Source of the DNA: Kiloniellaceae bacterium
GTDB lineage: Bacteria; Pseudomonadota; Alphaproteobacteria; Kiloniellales; J153
Length of the DNA stretch: 64,000 nt
Assembly (NCBI GenBank): GCA_021776175.1
Contig: JAJFGJ010000035.1
Location: 38,126-102,125 of the forward strand
Direction of reading: 5' to 3'
Both the position numbers and the translations under genes were made by a program. Shown here piece by piece: positions 17,832-26,167 of this stretch. The notes beneath the pieces were generated by a model. The model saw only the letters and a program-made list of their open reading frames with translations, did not search any database and was not told the origin of the DNA. Position 1 is the first letter of the stretch. The number at the start of each line of letters is the position of its first letter.

Positions 17832-19286
17832 ATGTCTAAAAGCACTGTCACACGGCGGCTGGCGGCGGTCTTGGCCGCGGATGTTGTCGGCTATAGCCGT
17901 CTTATGGGCGTGGACGAGATTGGCACTTTGGTAGCCTTGAAGGGGCATCGCGGGGCGCTTATCGATCCAGCTATCGTGGGCCATCATGGGCGCATCGTCA
18001 AAACGACGGGCGACGGTATGCTCGTTGAATTCGCAAGCGTTATCGACGCGGTTAGTTGCGCGGTCGCGATACAGCGCGGAATGGTCAGCCGCAACGCCGG
18101 AATTCCAGAAGAAACGCGCATTGTTTTCCGTATCGGCATTAACGTCGGCGACATCATCATCGACGGCGACGATATCTTCGGCGACGGCGTGAACGTCGCC
18201 GCGCGGCTGGAAACACTTTGCGAACCGGGCGGCTTGTGCATTTCCAGAACCGCGAACGATCAGATCAGAGACAAGCTTTCGCTTTCCTTCGCCGATCTTG
18301 GCGAGCAAGCAGTCAAGAACATCTCGCGCGCGGTCGGTGTGTTCGGTCTCGGGGCAAAAGATATAGCCTCTCTCCCCGAGGAAGATTTGCCGGCGGTTCA
18401 GGGGCAGGCCGGAGGCTACAACGGCGGCCGGCCCGAATCCCACGGCGAGCAACAAGAGATCAAGTTCTGCATCGCGCCCGACGGCGCCCAGATCGCCTAT
18501 GCGACAGTGGGATCGGGACCTTCGCTGGTCAAGGCGCCGAACTGGATGAGCCATCTGGAATATGAGTGGCAAAGTCCGATCTGGAGGCATTTACTTGGCG
18601 AGCTTGGCAGAGACCACACCCTAGTTCGATTCGACCAGAGGGGGGGCGGCCTATCCGATTGGGATGTGGAAGATATTTCCTTTGAAGCCTTCGTGGCCGA
18701 TTTGGAAACCGTGGTCGACACCTTGAAGCTGGAACGCTTTCCGTTATTTGGGGTTTCCCAAGGCTGCGCGATTTCGATCGCCTATGCGGTGCGCCATCCC
18801 GAGCGCGTCAGCCAGCTCATCCTATACGGTGGCTTCGCCCGGGGCCCCTACAAGCGAGGCCAAGCCGAGAGAGAGCAGAACCAAGCCATGCTGACATTGA
18901 TCAAGCACGGCTGGGGCCAGGACAATCCAGCCTTTCGGCAAATGTTCACCTCCAGATTCATCCCCGGGGGCACCCATGAGCAAATGGAGTGGTTTAACGT
19001 GCTTCAACGCGAAAGCGCTTCCGCCGAGAATGCCGTGCGGCTGCGCGAGGCCGTTTGCAACTTTGAGGTGACGGATCTGCTATCTCAGGTATCGGTTCCA
19101 ACGCTGGTTCTGCATTGCAGGGATGACGCCATCGCACCCTTCAACGAAGGACGGCGCATGGCGGCGGGAATCGCGGGTGCGCGATTTGTCCCTCTGGAGG
19201 GGGGCAATCATTTGATTCTGGAGCACGAACCTGCCTGGGCGCATTTTCAGGAAGAGGTTCGAAATTTTCTCCAAGCCTCGGCGTAG
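17832..19286 (+). CDS. class III adenylate/guanylate cyclase fused to alpha/beta hydrolase
   Basis: 484 residues. Residues 7-175 form a class III nucleotide cyclase domain: LAAVLAADVVGYSRLMG with the metal aspartate, HHGRIVKTTGDGMLVEF with the second, and FGDGVNVAARLE. Residues 205-480 are an alpha/beta hydrolase: oxyanion region, nucleophile elbow FGVSQGCAIS (Ser), Asp in LVLHCRDDAI and His in EGGNHLI. The fusion suggests that second-messenger synthesis is coupled to binding or hydrolysis of a small ester. No membrane segment is seen, so it is cytoplasmic. Confidence 0.85.
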   Translation: MSKSTVTRRLAAVLAADVVGYSRLMGVDEIGTLVALKGHRGALIDPAIVGHHGRIVKTTGDGMLVEFASVIDAVSCAVAIQRGMVSRNAGIPEETRIVFRIGINVGDIIIDGDDIFGDGVNVAARLETLCEPGGLCISRTANDQIRDKLSLSFADLGEQAVKNISRAVGVFGLGAKDIASLPEEDLPAVQGQAGGYNGGRPESHGEQQEIKFCIAPDGAQIAYATVGSGPSLVKAPNWMSHLEYEWQSPIWRHLLGELGRDHTLVRFDQRGGGLSDWDVEDISFEAFVADLETVVDTLKLERFPLFGVSQGCAISIAYAVRHPERVSQLILYGGFARGPYKRGQAEREQNQAMLTLIKHGWGQDNPAFRQMFTSRFIPGGTHEQMEWFNVLQRESASAENAVRLREAVCNFEVTDLLSQVSVPTLVLHCRDDAIAPFNEGRRMAAGIAGARFVPLEGGNHLILEHEPAWAHFQEEVRNFLQASA

Positions 19287-19364
19287 CGCTTCCTTGAACG
19301 CAATCCGCAGGGCCGCGAAGCGCACTGGCTGACGGCTCGAAGTACGAAGGATGAGCGCCCCGGC

Positions 19365-19568
19365 CTAGCGCGAGCGTGCGGAGCCGCGTTTCGCCCCGGC
19401 GATATTCCGGGTGTTAACGCTCGCTCCGGGGCTGGATATGGAGCCCGGACCCGGGTCGAACTGACCGGGGCGGATTTTTTCACCGGGCTGCCCGGCCTTG
19501 ACGGCGCGCTTCTTGGCCTTCTTGGCCGCGTTCGCCTTTGCCCTTTGGCGGGCCTTGGCTTTGGTCAT
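19365..19568 (-). CDS. small highly basic protein downstream of cspA
   Basis: 67 residues from ATG 19568. The N-terminal half is almost all Lys, Arg and Ala (MTKAKARQRAKANAAKKAKK), followed by GEKIRPGQFDPGPGSI. Small basic proteins of this type commonly sit behind cold-shock genes in Rhodospirillales, which suggests nucleic-acid binding. The frame stays open upstream (AWRRLQRELEAVAKREPGAQ) back to the cspA stop, so the N-terminus may be longer. Confidence 0.55.
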   Translation of the reverse strand: MTKAKARQRAKANAAKKAKKRAVKAGQPGEKIRPGQFDPGPGSISSPGASVNTRNIAGAKRGSARSR

Positions 19569-19635
19569 GAGTTGCGCGCCCGGCTCACGTTTCGCGACCG
19601 CCTCCAACTCCCGCTGGAGGCGGCGCCAAGCGTGG

Positions 19636-19845
19636 TTAGTCGACGACGGACAGGTTCTCGGCGGAAGTCTTGCCGTTCTGTCCGGCCTGAAGCTCGAAAG
19701 AGACCTTCTGGCCTTCGGTGAGCGTGGACAGTCCGGCGCGCTCAACGGCCGAAATGTGGACGAAGGCGTCCTTGGAGCCGTCTTCCGGCTCGATGAATCC
19801 GTAACCCTTGGTCGGGTTGAACCACTTAACAGTACCAGTAGCCAT
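19636..19845 (-). CDS. cspA: CspA-family cold-shock protein
   Basis: 69 residues. [20 protein letters not shown] contains RNP1 (KGYGFI), and DAFVHISAV is RNP2. It is a single-stranded nucleic acid chaperone in the cytoplasm. GAGGAA six bases ahead favours the second of two ATGs (19845). Alphaproteobacteria carry several paralogues, so the symbol indicates the family. A sizeable upstream leader precedes the gene, as is usual for cold-shock genes. Confidence 0.9.
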   Translation of the reverse strand: MATGTVKWFNPTKGYGFIEPEDGSKDAFVHISAVERAGLSTLTEGQKVSFELQAGQNGKTSAENLSVVD

Positions 19846-19851
19846 AGTCAT

Positions 19852-20536
19852 TTCCTCTAACAGAAGTATCGATCCCGCAGTGTCGCACCATGTGACGTCG
19901 CGGCCAGTTTAACGTCCACATTGTCAGGGGATAACTAATCAATCGGCGTACCGGTCACTTAGATAGCTCGAAACGAATGCAACACGTTCAAGAGCAGCAT
20001 GTAGAGGGATTCCCCAAGAAGTCAATGACCCGCGCGGATGCGCGCCGATTGGCGGCTACCGCCCGCCAGGGCCACGCCCGGTCGCGAAGGGCCGGCGAGG
20101 AGCTGAAATAGTGAGCCGAAACAATGGCATAATGAAATATTGGGGAGTGCCGGAGGTAAAGAAAGGAAGGGCATAACCCGGAAAATTTTCCTTATGGATA
20201 CTGTGGAAATATTCCGGCGAAACGTTTTGCCAGGGTTGAACCGTTTGTATGTTCCGGTCCCACCGGCCATGAAAGACACCGCGGGCGAACAAGCACGGCG
20301 AGTATCGCGGGCAAGCCGCCTTGAGGAATATTTCAAGGGTTGAGATGGCCGCCGTGGGTGATTTCGGGGGCATTGGATGTCGCGCCGGGGACATGATGCC
20401 TATTTCAAATGATTGATATTGCTCCATGAATTAGGAGAAACATACGATAGTATGTATTGTGGCTACCCCCGAGGAAGCCATATTGATAGGATTTCCTTGG
20501 GATTGGGAACTATCGGGGGTTTGGGGAGAATGTCAG
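19852..20536. other. intergenic region, no supported gene
   Basis: 685 bp between cspA and the hemerythrin gene. The first part is presumably the cspA leader and promoter. Several open frames of 60-120 codons overlap on both strands, but none shows family features or a convincing ribosome site. Confidence 0.5.
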
Positions 20537-20956
20537 GTGAAAACGCTTGGGTGGTTAAAGTCGTTTGAGACCGGGAACGCCTTCATTGACGATCAACACA
20601 AAAAACTTCTGTTATGCCTGAAAGAATTAGCGATTCTTGTTGGCCAAGCGAAAAGTGAGGAAACCCACGCCAAATGCCAGGAGTTACAGCACTTGGTAGA
20701 CTCCCACTTCGCGGATGAAGAGAGCTTTCTGCGCGACTCCGATTTTCCGCGCCTGGACAAACATGTTGCTCAGCATCTGGAATCATCGGAAAGCTTCAAT
20801 CGCATATGTAGCTCATGCGAGGACGCCTGCAAGGGCAACAGTGCCGGTCCCTGCTTACCGAATTTGGCCATCGTGCTTGTCGACCATTTCTTGCAAGGCG
20901 ATTTGGATTTCAAGTCCTTTCTCCAGATGAAGGGCTTGGCGAACGGCAACCATTAA
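20537..20956 (+). CDS. bacteriohemerythrin
   Basis: 139 residues from GTG 20537, with GGGGAGAA seven bases upstream; the GTG at 20459 lacks this support. The diiron ligand pattern is complete: FIDDQHKKLL, HFADEESFLRDSDFP, HVAQH and VDHFLQGDLDFK. It binds O2 (possibly NO) through a mu-oxo diiron centre and may deliver or sense oxygen. Three extra cysteines (CSSCEDAC) in the loop before the last helix are unusual and could be redox-active. Confidence 0.85.
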   Translation: MKTLGWLKSFETGNAFIDDQHKKLLLCLKELAILVGQAKSEETHAKCQELQHLVDSHFADEESFLRDSDFPRLDKHVAQHLESSESFNRICSSCEDACKGNSAGPCLPNLAIVLVDHFLQGDLDFKSFLQMKGLANGNH

Positions 20957-21087
20957 GGCCCGCCGCCGGGGCGATCCAGGGACACAATATCCAATCGATG
21001 TGAATTCAGCCCGCATGGCCGCGTGAGGCGGCTTGGCGAAGCGGCGCCTGCCAGGTGTGGGCGGGGCTTTGCTTTGGCGTGTCGGCG

Positions 21088-21507
21088 CTACGCGAGCTGA
21101 CCAATCTGATAAGACTTCAAGAGTTCAAGAAGATCCTTTGGAATTTGGGGCCAAGTGTATTGGCCCTGTTTCACCCATGATATTGTTTCTTCCACGCCCT
21201 TCAATTTGAGCACCTGTTCCAGCAGTTCATCGTGCGGGTAGAGAAACCAGTCGTTATCATGGGAGAAAGCGATGTGGAGGTCCTTCCCGCGATACTTCTT
21301 GTCAAAAGACAGCCTGCTCTTCAATTGGACCTTCAGGAAGGTTTCGCCATCAACGTGCTGTGCTATGAAATCTGCTCCCTGCCAGTCGTCAGTCAGGCGC
21401 AGGGTCATGAAGCCGTAGTCCGCAAGGACGGCGGAGACCTTCAGGAAGTTATAATTCTCCTTTTGGCGCGCATTGAGGTCTTTGTACGGGATGGGGGAAA
21501 GTGTCAT
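21088..21507 (-). CDS. PD-(D/E)XK-like nuclease-fold protein (hypothetical)
   Basis: 139 residues from ATG 21507; an in-frame GTG at 21543 is possible. The segment WQGADFIAQHVDGETFLKVQLKSRL has the D-(x)n-(Q/E)-x-K arrangement of restriction-like nucleases of the DUF4365 kind. The remainder is helical with no recognised domain. It is the third gene of a cassette transcribed behind nrdB. Nuclease activity is an inference from one motif. Confidence 0.5.
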   Translation of the reverse strand: MTLSPIPYKDLNARQKENYNFLKVSAVLADYGFMTLRLTDDWQGADFIAQHVDGETFLKVQLKSRLSFDKKYRGKDLHIAFSHDNDWFLYPHDELLEQVLKLKGVEETISWVKQGQYTWPQIPKDLLELLKSYQIGQLA

Positions 21508-21584
21508 GGGCACATCTACGCTTTTTGTCCAATGGCGCGGCACATACGGCGCAATACGCTTACGCTATCGCGCCCTACGCGGAC

Positions 21585-22577
21585 TCATTCCGCCCCGGGG
21601 AAAAGATTGAGCGAGCGCCGTAAAGTCGCAACGAGTTCACGGCTAAAGTCGTCAGCATCATTGACGGACCAAAGAACTGTTGTGCAGTGGTTCGTGTCGA
21701 AATGAGTTGTAGCTTCTGAAAATTTCTCTTTCTCACAGATGTAAATGACAGGCTTGCCCAATCCTTCCGCATAGCCAGCTTCCCAATAGGCGCCGGAATT
21801 GTCGTGGGTAAGGTCGACAATTACGAACGCCGAGTCGCGAATCTGTGTTCGCATGATGTTGTCGATGATTCCAGCACGAGCCACGTCGCGCATGTCCATG
21901 ATGTCGTAGCCGATGCCGTTTTTCACTGATGGCTTTACTATGTCTTTGACGAATGGATCGAGCCTAGCATCCTCGAACTTCATGGCAATGAAGCCGTACT
22001 TTCCCACAACTTCTCCGCGCTTCTCCGCTTCGTAGCGTTTCCATCCGTCTAGCGTGAGATTGGCGTTCAAGATGTTTGGCGGTGTTGACAGCGTAGTTCT
22101 GTTAATACCATCAATTATGCCGCGTGCTTTAAGCTCGATGGCGAGTTCTCCAGCAAAGGTTGGATTGGGCGCGCCAATGATTGAATAGAGTTCCACAGGT
22201 AGGGATTGTACCCGTTCGCCAGACCGCGAGACCTCATCTCCAATGTATCTGATAAGATTCGTCGCCTGGTTCGCGGGCGTTGGCCCCGAACAACCATCTC
22301 CAACAAAGTGATGAACGAATTCAGAAGTCAGCTTTGGTCGACTGGTAGAACCCGAAGATTCACTTGTCCTTACCCGATGTGCGAGGAGAGCGCGACATAA
22401 TGGAGAGAGGTTGTGCCCCGCCCCGGATTCGGGATTCAGAAAATCCTCCCAAGCCTCTTCGGAAAGGGCGAAGCGACCGCACACGGGACAGTCGACGCGA
22501 TAACCACCCCCAGCGGCGATCACCTGAGCTGGCGGTGAATGTTTATTGAGGCAGACTGGGCAGGTCGCGAGCGTCAT
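21585..22577 (-). CDS. zinc-ribbon protein with nucleoside 2-deoxyribosyltransferase-like domain
   Basis: 330 residues. Residues 6-35 are a CPVC...CPVC zinc ribbon, and the middle (about 75-185) is probably helical or winged-helix. Residues 195-325 resemble the nucleoside deoxyribosyltransferase/TIR-like fold: GFIAMKFED, RDSAFVIVDLTHDN and GAYWEAGYAEGLGKPVIYIC, which holds the conserved Glu. Domains of this type cleave or bind nucleotides and recur in antiviral systems. It overlaps the upstream zinc-finger gene by 4 bp. Confidence 0.6.
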   Translation of the reverse strand: MTLATCPVCLNKHSPPAQVIAAGGGYRVDCPVCGRFALSEEAWEDFLNPESGAGHNLSPLCRALLAHRVRTSESSGSTSRPKLTSEFVHHFVGDGCSGPTPANQATNLIRYIGDEVSRSGERVQSLPVELYSIIGAPNPTFAGELAIELKARGIIDGINRTTLSTPPNILNANLTLDGWKRYEAEKRGEVVGKYGFIAMKFEDARLDPFVKDIVKPSVKNGIGYDIMDMRDVARAGIIDNIMRTQIRDSAFVIVDLTHDNSGAYWEAGYAEGLGKPVIYICEKEKFSEATTHFDTNHCTTVLWSVNDADDFSRELVATLRRSLNLFPGAE

Positions 22578-22819
22578 GGTCGTAGACTATAAAACCCTTT
22601 CGAGTTTTGTTCCGGAATTGGAAGGCCTTTTGCTTCTAGATGACTGAGAAACTTCGCCTCATAAGTTGGGCCCACGCCATCCCAGCTTGCATTGAGGCAT
22701 ATCTTACACAAGGCAATCTGAGACTTGGAAATATGCTTTCCGTCGTATCTGTGCGGTCCGAACTGGAATTTCCGTTCGCAAAAAACGCACGATACCATAA
22801 CAGGAAACTCGATAGTCAT
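22574..22819 (-). CDS. small CxxC zinc-finger protein (hypothetical)
   Basis: 81 residues with two zinc-binding pairs, CVFC near residue 11 and CKIC near 38, and a GPHRYDGK segment between them. It begins 9 bp after the nrdB stop and overlaps the next cassette gene by 4 bp (ATGA), so translation is coupled. No family was recognised. Its likely role is as a partner or adaptor of the following gene. Confidence 0.55.
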   Translation of the reverse strand: MTIEFPVMVSCVFCERKFQFGPHRYDGKHISKSQIALCKICLNASWDGVGPTYEAKFLSHLEAKGLPIPEQNSKGFYSLRP

Positions 22820-22828
22820 CTTCCCCCC

Positions 22829-23788
22829 CTAATCGAACGCCTCGTCCCACGTCCCTTGCGTCGCCGCCCTTGAATACTCGGTCGCTCGGTTTTCGAAGAA
22901 GTTGGCGTGTTCGACGCCGTTGAGCATGGCGTCGAGCCAGGGCAGGGGGTTCTTTTCGCCGCGGTACAGGGGTTGCAGGCCGAGCTGGGTCAGGCGGCGG
23001 TCGGCGATGTAGCGGATGTAGGCCTTGACCTCGCCGGCTTCCAAACCTTTGACGCCGCCGAGTTCGAAGGCCAGGTCGATGAAGGCGTCCTCGTGGGTGA
23101 CGATGGTCTCGCAGGCCTTATAGAGGTCGCGCTCGAACTCGGGTGTCCAGATTTCCGGGTTCTCGGCGATGAAGGTGCGGAACAGGCGGATGATCGACAG
23201 GGTGTGCAGGGATTCGTCGCGCACCGACCAGGTGATGATCTGGCCCATGCCCTTCATCTTGTTAAAGCGCGGAAAGTTCAAAAGGATCGCGAAGCTGGCG
23301 AAAAGTTGCAGCCCTTCGGTAAAGGCGCCGAAGACCGCCAGGGTGGTGGCGATATCCTTCTTGGTCTCGACCCCGAAGGTCTGCATGTAGTCGTACTTGT
23401 CCTTCATTTCCTTGTAGCGCAGGAAGGCCGAGTACTCGGTCTCGGTCATGCCGATGGTATCGAGCAGGTGCGAATAGGCGGCGATGTGGAAGGACTCGGT
23501 GTTGGAAAAAGCGGCCAGCATCATCTGCACCTCGGTCGGGCCGAAGACGCGCGCGTAATGCTTCATGTAGCAGTTGTTGACCTCCACATCCGCCTGGGTG
23601 AAGAAGCGGAAAATTTGGCTAAGCAGGTTTTTCTCGCCCGGCGTCAGGTTGCGTTGCCAGTCCTTCACGTCATCGGCGAGCGGCACTTCCTCCGGCAGCC
23701 AGTGGATGCGTTGCTGCATCAGCCAGGCGTCGTAGGCCCAGGGATAGCGGAACGGCTTGTAAACCGGATTGGCGTCGAGCAGGGACAT
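22829..23788 (-). CDS. nrdB: class I ribonucleotide reductase, beta subunit
   Basis: 319 residues from MSLLDANPVYKPFRYPWAY (ATG 23788, GAAGG upstream). Diiron and radical residues fit class Ia: Glu in the FTQADVEVNN region, E-S-F-H-I-A-A-Y (Glu, His at +3 and the radical Tyr at +7), and RDESLHTL (E-x-x-H). It supplies the tyrosyl radical to NrdA for dNTP synthesis. It lies downstream of nrdA on the same strand, separated by about 190 bp of REP-like repeats. Confidence 0.93.
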   Translation of the reverse strand: MSLLDANPVYKPFRYPWAYDAWLMQQRIHWLPEEVPLADDVKDWQRNLTPGEKNLLSQIFRFFTQADVEVNNCYMKHYARVFGPTEVQMMLAAFSNTESFHIAAYSHLLDTIGMTETEYSAFLRYKEMKDKYDYMQTFGVETKKDIATTLAVFGAFTEGLQLFASFAILLNFPRFNKMKGMGQIITWSVRDESLHTLSIIRLFRTFIAENPEIWTPEFERDLYKACETIVTHEDAFIDLAFELGGVKGLEAGEVKAYIRYIADRRLTQLGLQPLYRGEKNPLPWLDAMLNGVEHANFFENRATEYSRAATQGTWDEAFD

Positions 23789-23821
23789 GGTGTTGGCGCC
23801 TTCAAATATATTTATGTTTGT

Positions 23822-23962
23822 CACCCACGTCCTTCGACAGGCTCAGGATGAGGACTTCGCTTAATTTCAAATTCGTCACCCTTGGGCTTGATCCGAGGGT
23901 CCATGGGAAAGCCGTTCTCGGACCCAAATGGATTGCCGGGTCAAGCCCGGCAATGACGGGTT
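23822..23962. repeat. two adjacent REP-like elements between nrdA and nrdB
   Basis: 23829-23852 is one arm of the family seen at 6094 (CTTCGACAGGCTCAGGATGA). 23866-23962 is an imperfect palindrome related to that at 8754, with arms around GGGCTTGATCCGAGGGTCC and CGGGTCAAGCCCGGCAATGA. The pair separates the two subunit genes and could modulate the NrdA:NrdB transcript ratio. Confidence 0.65.
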
Positions 23963-23979
23963 AGGGTTTTGGCCTCGCC

Positions 23980-25986
23980 CTACTGGCAGGCGAGGCATTC
24001 CTCGTAGTCGGTCGAAACGGCGGCCTCGCCCCGGGTGGTTTCCAGGCCATTGACCCGGCCGAGCAGGGGAATCGCCTGGGTTTCGGCCGCCTTGGCCGTG
24101 CCGTTCGCGCCGGTGGCCGCGGATTCGGCGCGCTGGATCGATTTGGAGCGGCAGTAGTACAGAGACTTCACGCCCTTTTTCCAGGCCAGCATGTGCAGGC
24201 GGTGCAGGTCGCGCTTGTGCACGTCGCCGGGCAGGAAAACATTGAGCGATTGCGACTGGCAGATGAAGGGCGTGCGGTCGCCGGCGAGTTCTATCAGCCA
24301 GCGCTGATCCAATTCGAAGGCGGTCTTGAAGACGTCCTTTTCATCCTCGGTCAAAAAATCCAGATGCTGGACCGAGCCTTGGTTGAGGGTGATCGAGGTC
24401 CAGGTGTCCTCGTCGTCGCGGCCGTAGTCCGCCAGCAGCGCCTCTAGATGCTTGTTGCGGACCGGGAAAGAGCCGCTGAGCGTCTTGTGGGTGAAGCTGT
24501 TGGCGGCCAGGGGTTCGATCCCCGGCGAGGCGCCGCCGCAGATGATCGAGATCGAGGCGGTCGGCGCGATCGCCATCTTGTTGGAAAAGCGTTCCACGAT
24601 GCCGAACTCGGCCGCGTCGGGGCAGGGGCCGCGTTCCTCCGCCAGGCTCTGCGAGGCGGCGTCGGCCTGGGTGCGGATATGCTTGAAGACACGTTTGTTC
24701 CAGACCTTGGCCATGACGCCTTCGAGCGGGATGCGCCGCTTTTGCAGGAAGGAATGAAAGCCCATGACGCCGAGACCGACGGAGCGTTCGCGCATGGCCG
24801 AATACTTGGCCCGCGCCATGTTGTCCGGCGCGCGGTCGATGAAGTCCTGCAACACATTGTCGAGGAAACGCATGACGTCAGGGATGAAGTCCGGCTCGTC
24901 GCACCATTCCTCATAGGTCTCCAGGTTGAGCGAGGACAGGCAGCATACGGCGGTGCGCTCCGCGCCCAGATGGTCGAGCCCGGTCGGCAGGGTGATCTCG
25001 CTACACAGGTTCGACATCTTGACGTGAAGCCCGGCCAGCTTGTGGTGCTCGGGAATCGCGCGGTTCACGTGGTCGCTGTAGATAATGTAGGGCTCGCCGG
25101 TTTCGACCCGCGCGGTCAGGATGCGGATCCACAGATCGCGGGCCTTGACCTTGCGCACCAGGGCGTTGTCCTTGGGGCTGGTCAGGGCCCATTCCTCGTC
25201 GCCTTCGACCGCGCGCATGAAGGCGTCGGACAGCAGCACGCCGTGGTGCAGGTTCAGCGCCTTGCGGTTGGGATCGCCGCCGGTGGGCCGGCGAATCTCG
25301 ACGAACTCCTCGATCTCGGGATGGGAGACCGGCATGTAGCAGGCCGCCGACCCGCGCCGCAGCGAGCCTTGAGAGATCGCCAGGGTCAGGGAATCCATGA
25401 CCCGGATAAAGGGAATCACGCCCGAGGTCTTGCCGTTATGGCCGACTCTTTCCCCAATCGAGCGCAGATTGCCCCAATAGCTGCCGATGCCGCCGCCGCG
25501 CGCGGCCAGCCAGACATTCTCGTTCCACAGCCCCAGGATGCCTTCCAGGGAATCCGACGCCTCGTTCAAAAAGCAGGAAATCGGCAGGCCGCGCTTGGTG
25601 CCGCCATTGGACAGCACCGGCGTCGCGGGCATGACCCACAGCTTGGAGATATAATCGTAGAGCCGTTGGGCATGGTCGCTGTCGTCGGCGAAATGGGCCG
25701 CGACGCGCGCGAAAAGATCCTGAAAACTCTCGCCGTCCATCAGGTAGCGGTCGGACAGGGTCGCCTTGCCGAACTCGGTCAGCAGCGCGTCGCGGGAGCG
25801 CTCGATACGGACCCGGATGCCGCGCTCGTTCTGGAACACATCGCGGAACTGATCGCCGCCCAGGAGATCGGGGTCCAGCGAAGCGGCGCCCGCGCCCTGA
25901 ATCGGTGCCGGGTTGTCCACAGGGGGGGTGCCGGTGGCTTCGCTCTCAAGGTATTCAAATTCCTGATGACTTCCAGGACCGTCCAT
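23980..25986 (-). CDS. nrdA: class I ribonucleotide reductase, alpha subunit
   Basis: 668 residues. Catalytic residues can be placed: the Cys of LPISCFLNEASDSLEG, the N-x-C-x-E triad in SNLCSEITLP, the partner Cys in AVCCLSSLNLE, and the C-terminal shuttle cysteines CLAC. The GGGIGSYWGNLRSIGERV loop is typical. No obvious ATP-cone is visible at the N-terminus, so overall activity control by dATP may be absent. A consensus DnaA box lies just upstream. Confidence 0.93.
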   Translation of the reverse strand: MDGPGSHQEFEYLESEATGTPPVDNPAPIQGAGAASLDPDLLGGDQFRDVFQNERGIRVRIERSRDALLTEFGKATLSDRYLMDGESFQDLFARVAAHFADDSDHAQRLYDYISKLWVMPATPVLSNGGTKRGLPISCFLNEASDSLEGILGLWNENVWLAARGGGIGSYWGNLRSIGERVGHNGKTSGVIPFIRVMDSLTLAISQGSLRRGSAACYMPVSHPEIEEFVEIRRPTGGDPNRKALNLHHGVLLSDAFMRAVEGDEEWALTSPKDNALVRKVKARDLWIRILTARVETGEPYIIYSDHVNRAIPEHHKLAGLHVKMSNLCSEITLPTGLDHLGAERTAVCCLSSLNLETYEEWCDEPDFIPDVMRFLDNVLQDFIDRAPDNMARAKYSAMRERSVGLGVMGFHSFLQKRRIPLEGVMAKVWNKRVFKHIRTQADAASQSLAEERGPCPDAAEFGIVERFSNKMAIAPTASISIICGGASPGIEPLAANSFTHKTLSGSFPVRNKHLEALLADYGRDDEDTWTSITLNQGSVQHLDFLTEDEKDVFKTAFELDQRWLIELAGDRTPFICQSQSLNVFLPGDVHKRDLHRLHMLAWKKGVKSLYYCRSKSIQRAESAATGANGTAKAAETQAIPLLGRVNGLETTRGEAAVSTDYEECLACQ

Positions 25987-25998
25987 GCAAACTCCCCC

Positions 25999-26018
25999 TT
26001 ATCCACAGTTGTGGATCG
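25999..26018. promoter_or_regulatory. DnaA box pair upstream of nrdA
   Basis: TTATCCACA (25999-26007) is the perfect DnaA consensus. The facing CGATCCACA (minus strand, 26010-26018) differs at two positions. They lie 13-32 bp upstream of the nrdA start in the divergent gap with the mlrC-like gene. DnaA control of nrdAB is established in E. coli; here it is inferred. Confidence 0.55.
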
Positions 26019-26167
26019 AATTTTTTGAGGATAACCCCAATATCTTGCGCTGAAGTTCGGTAAACATACCATAACTTGTGGTGCTGGAAACGCGAACAAA
26101 AACAGAACAAACACATTATCGAATCTGGCCCGGAGTCGCAACGTGGCTTTGAGGAGGCATCTGGACC

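Noticed and set aside
19569..19745. Extended N-terminus of the basic protein through the cspA region
   Set aside because: The extension overlaps cspA in another frame; only the part after the cspA stop could be real, and no start codon there precedes ATG 19568.
20022..20427. Overlapping frames between cspA and the hemerythrin gene
   Set aside because: No recognisable domain, poor start sites and competing frames on both strands.
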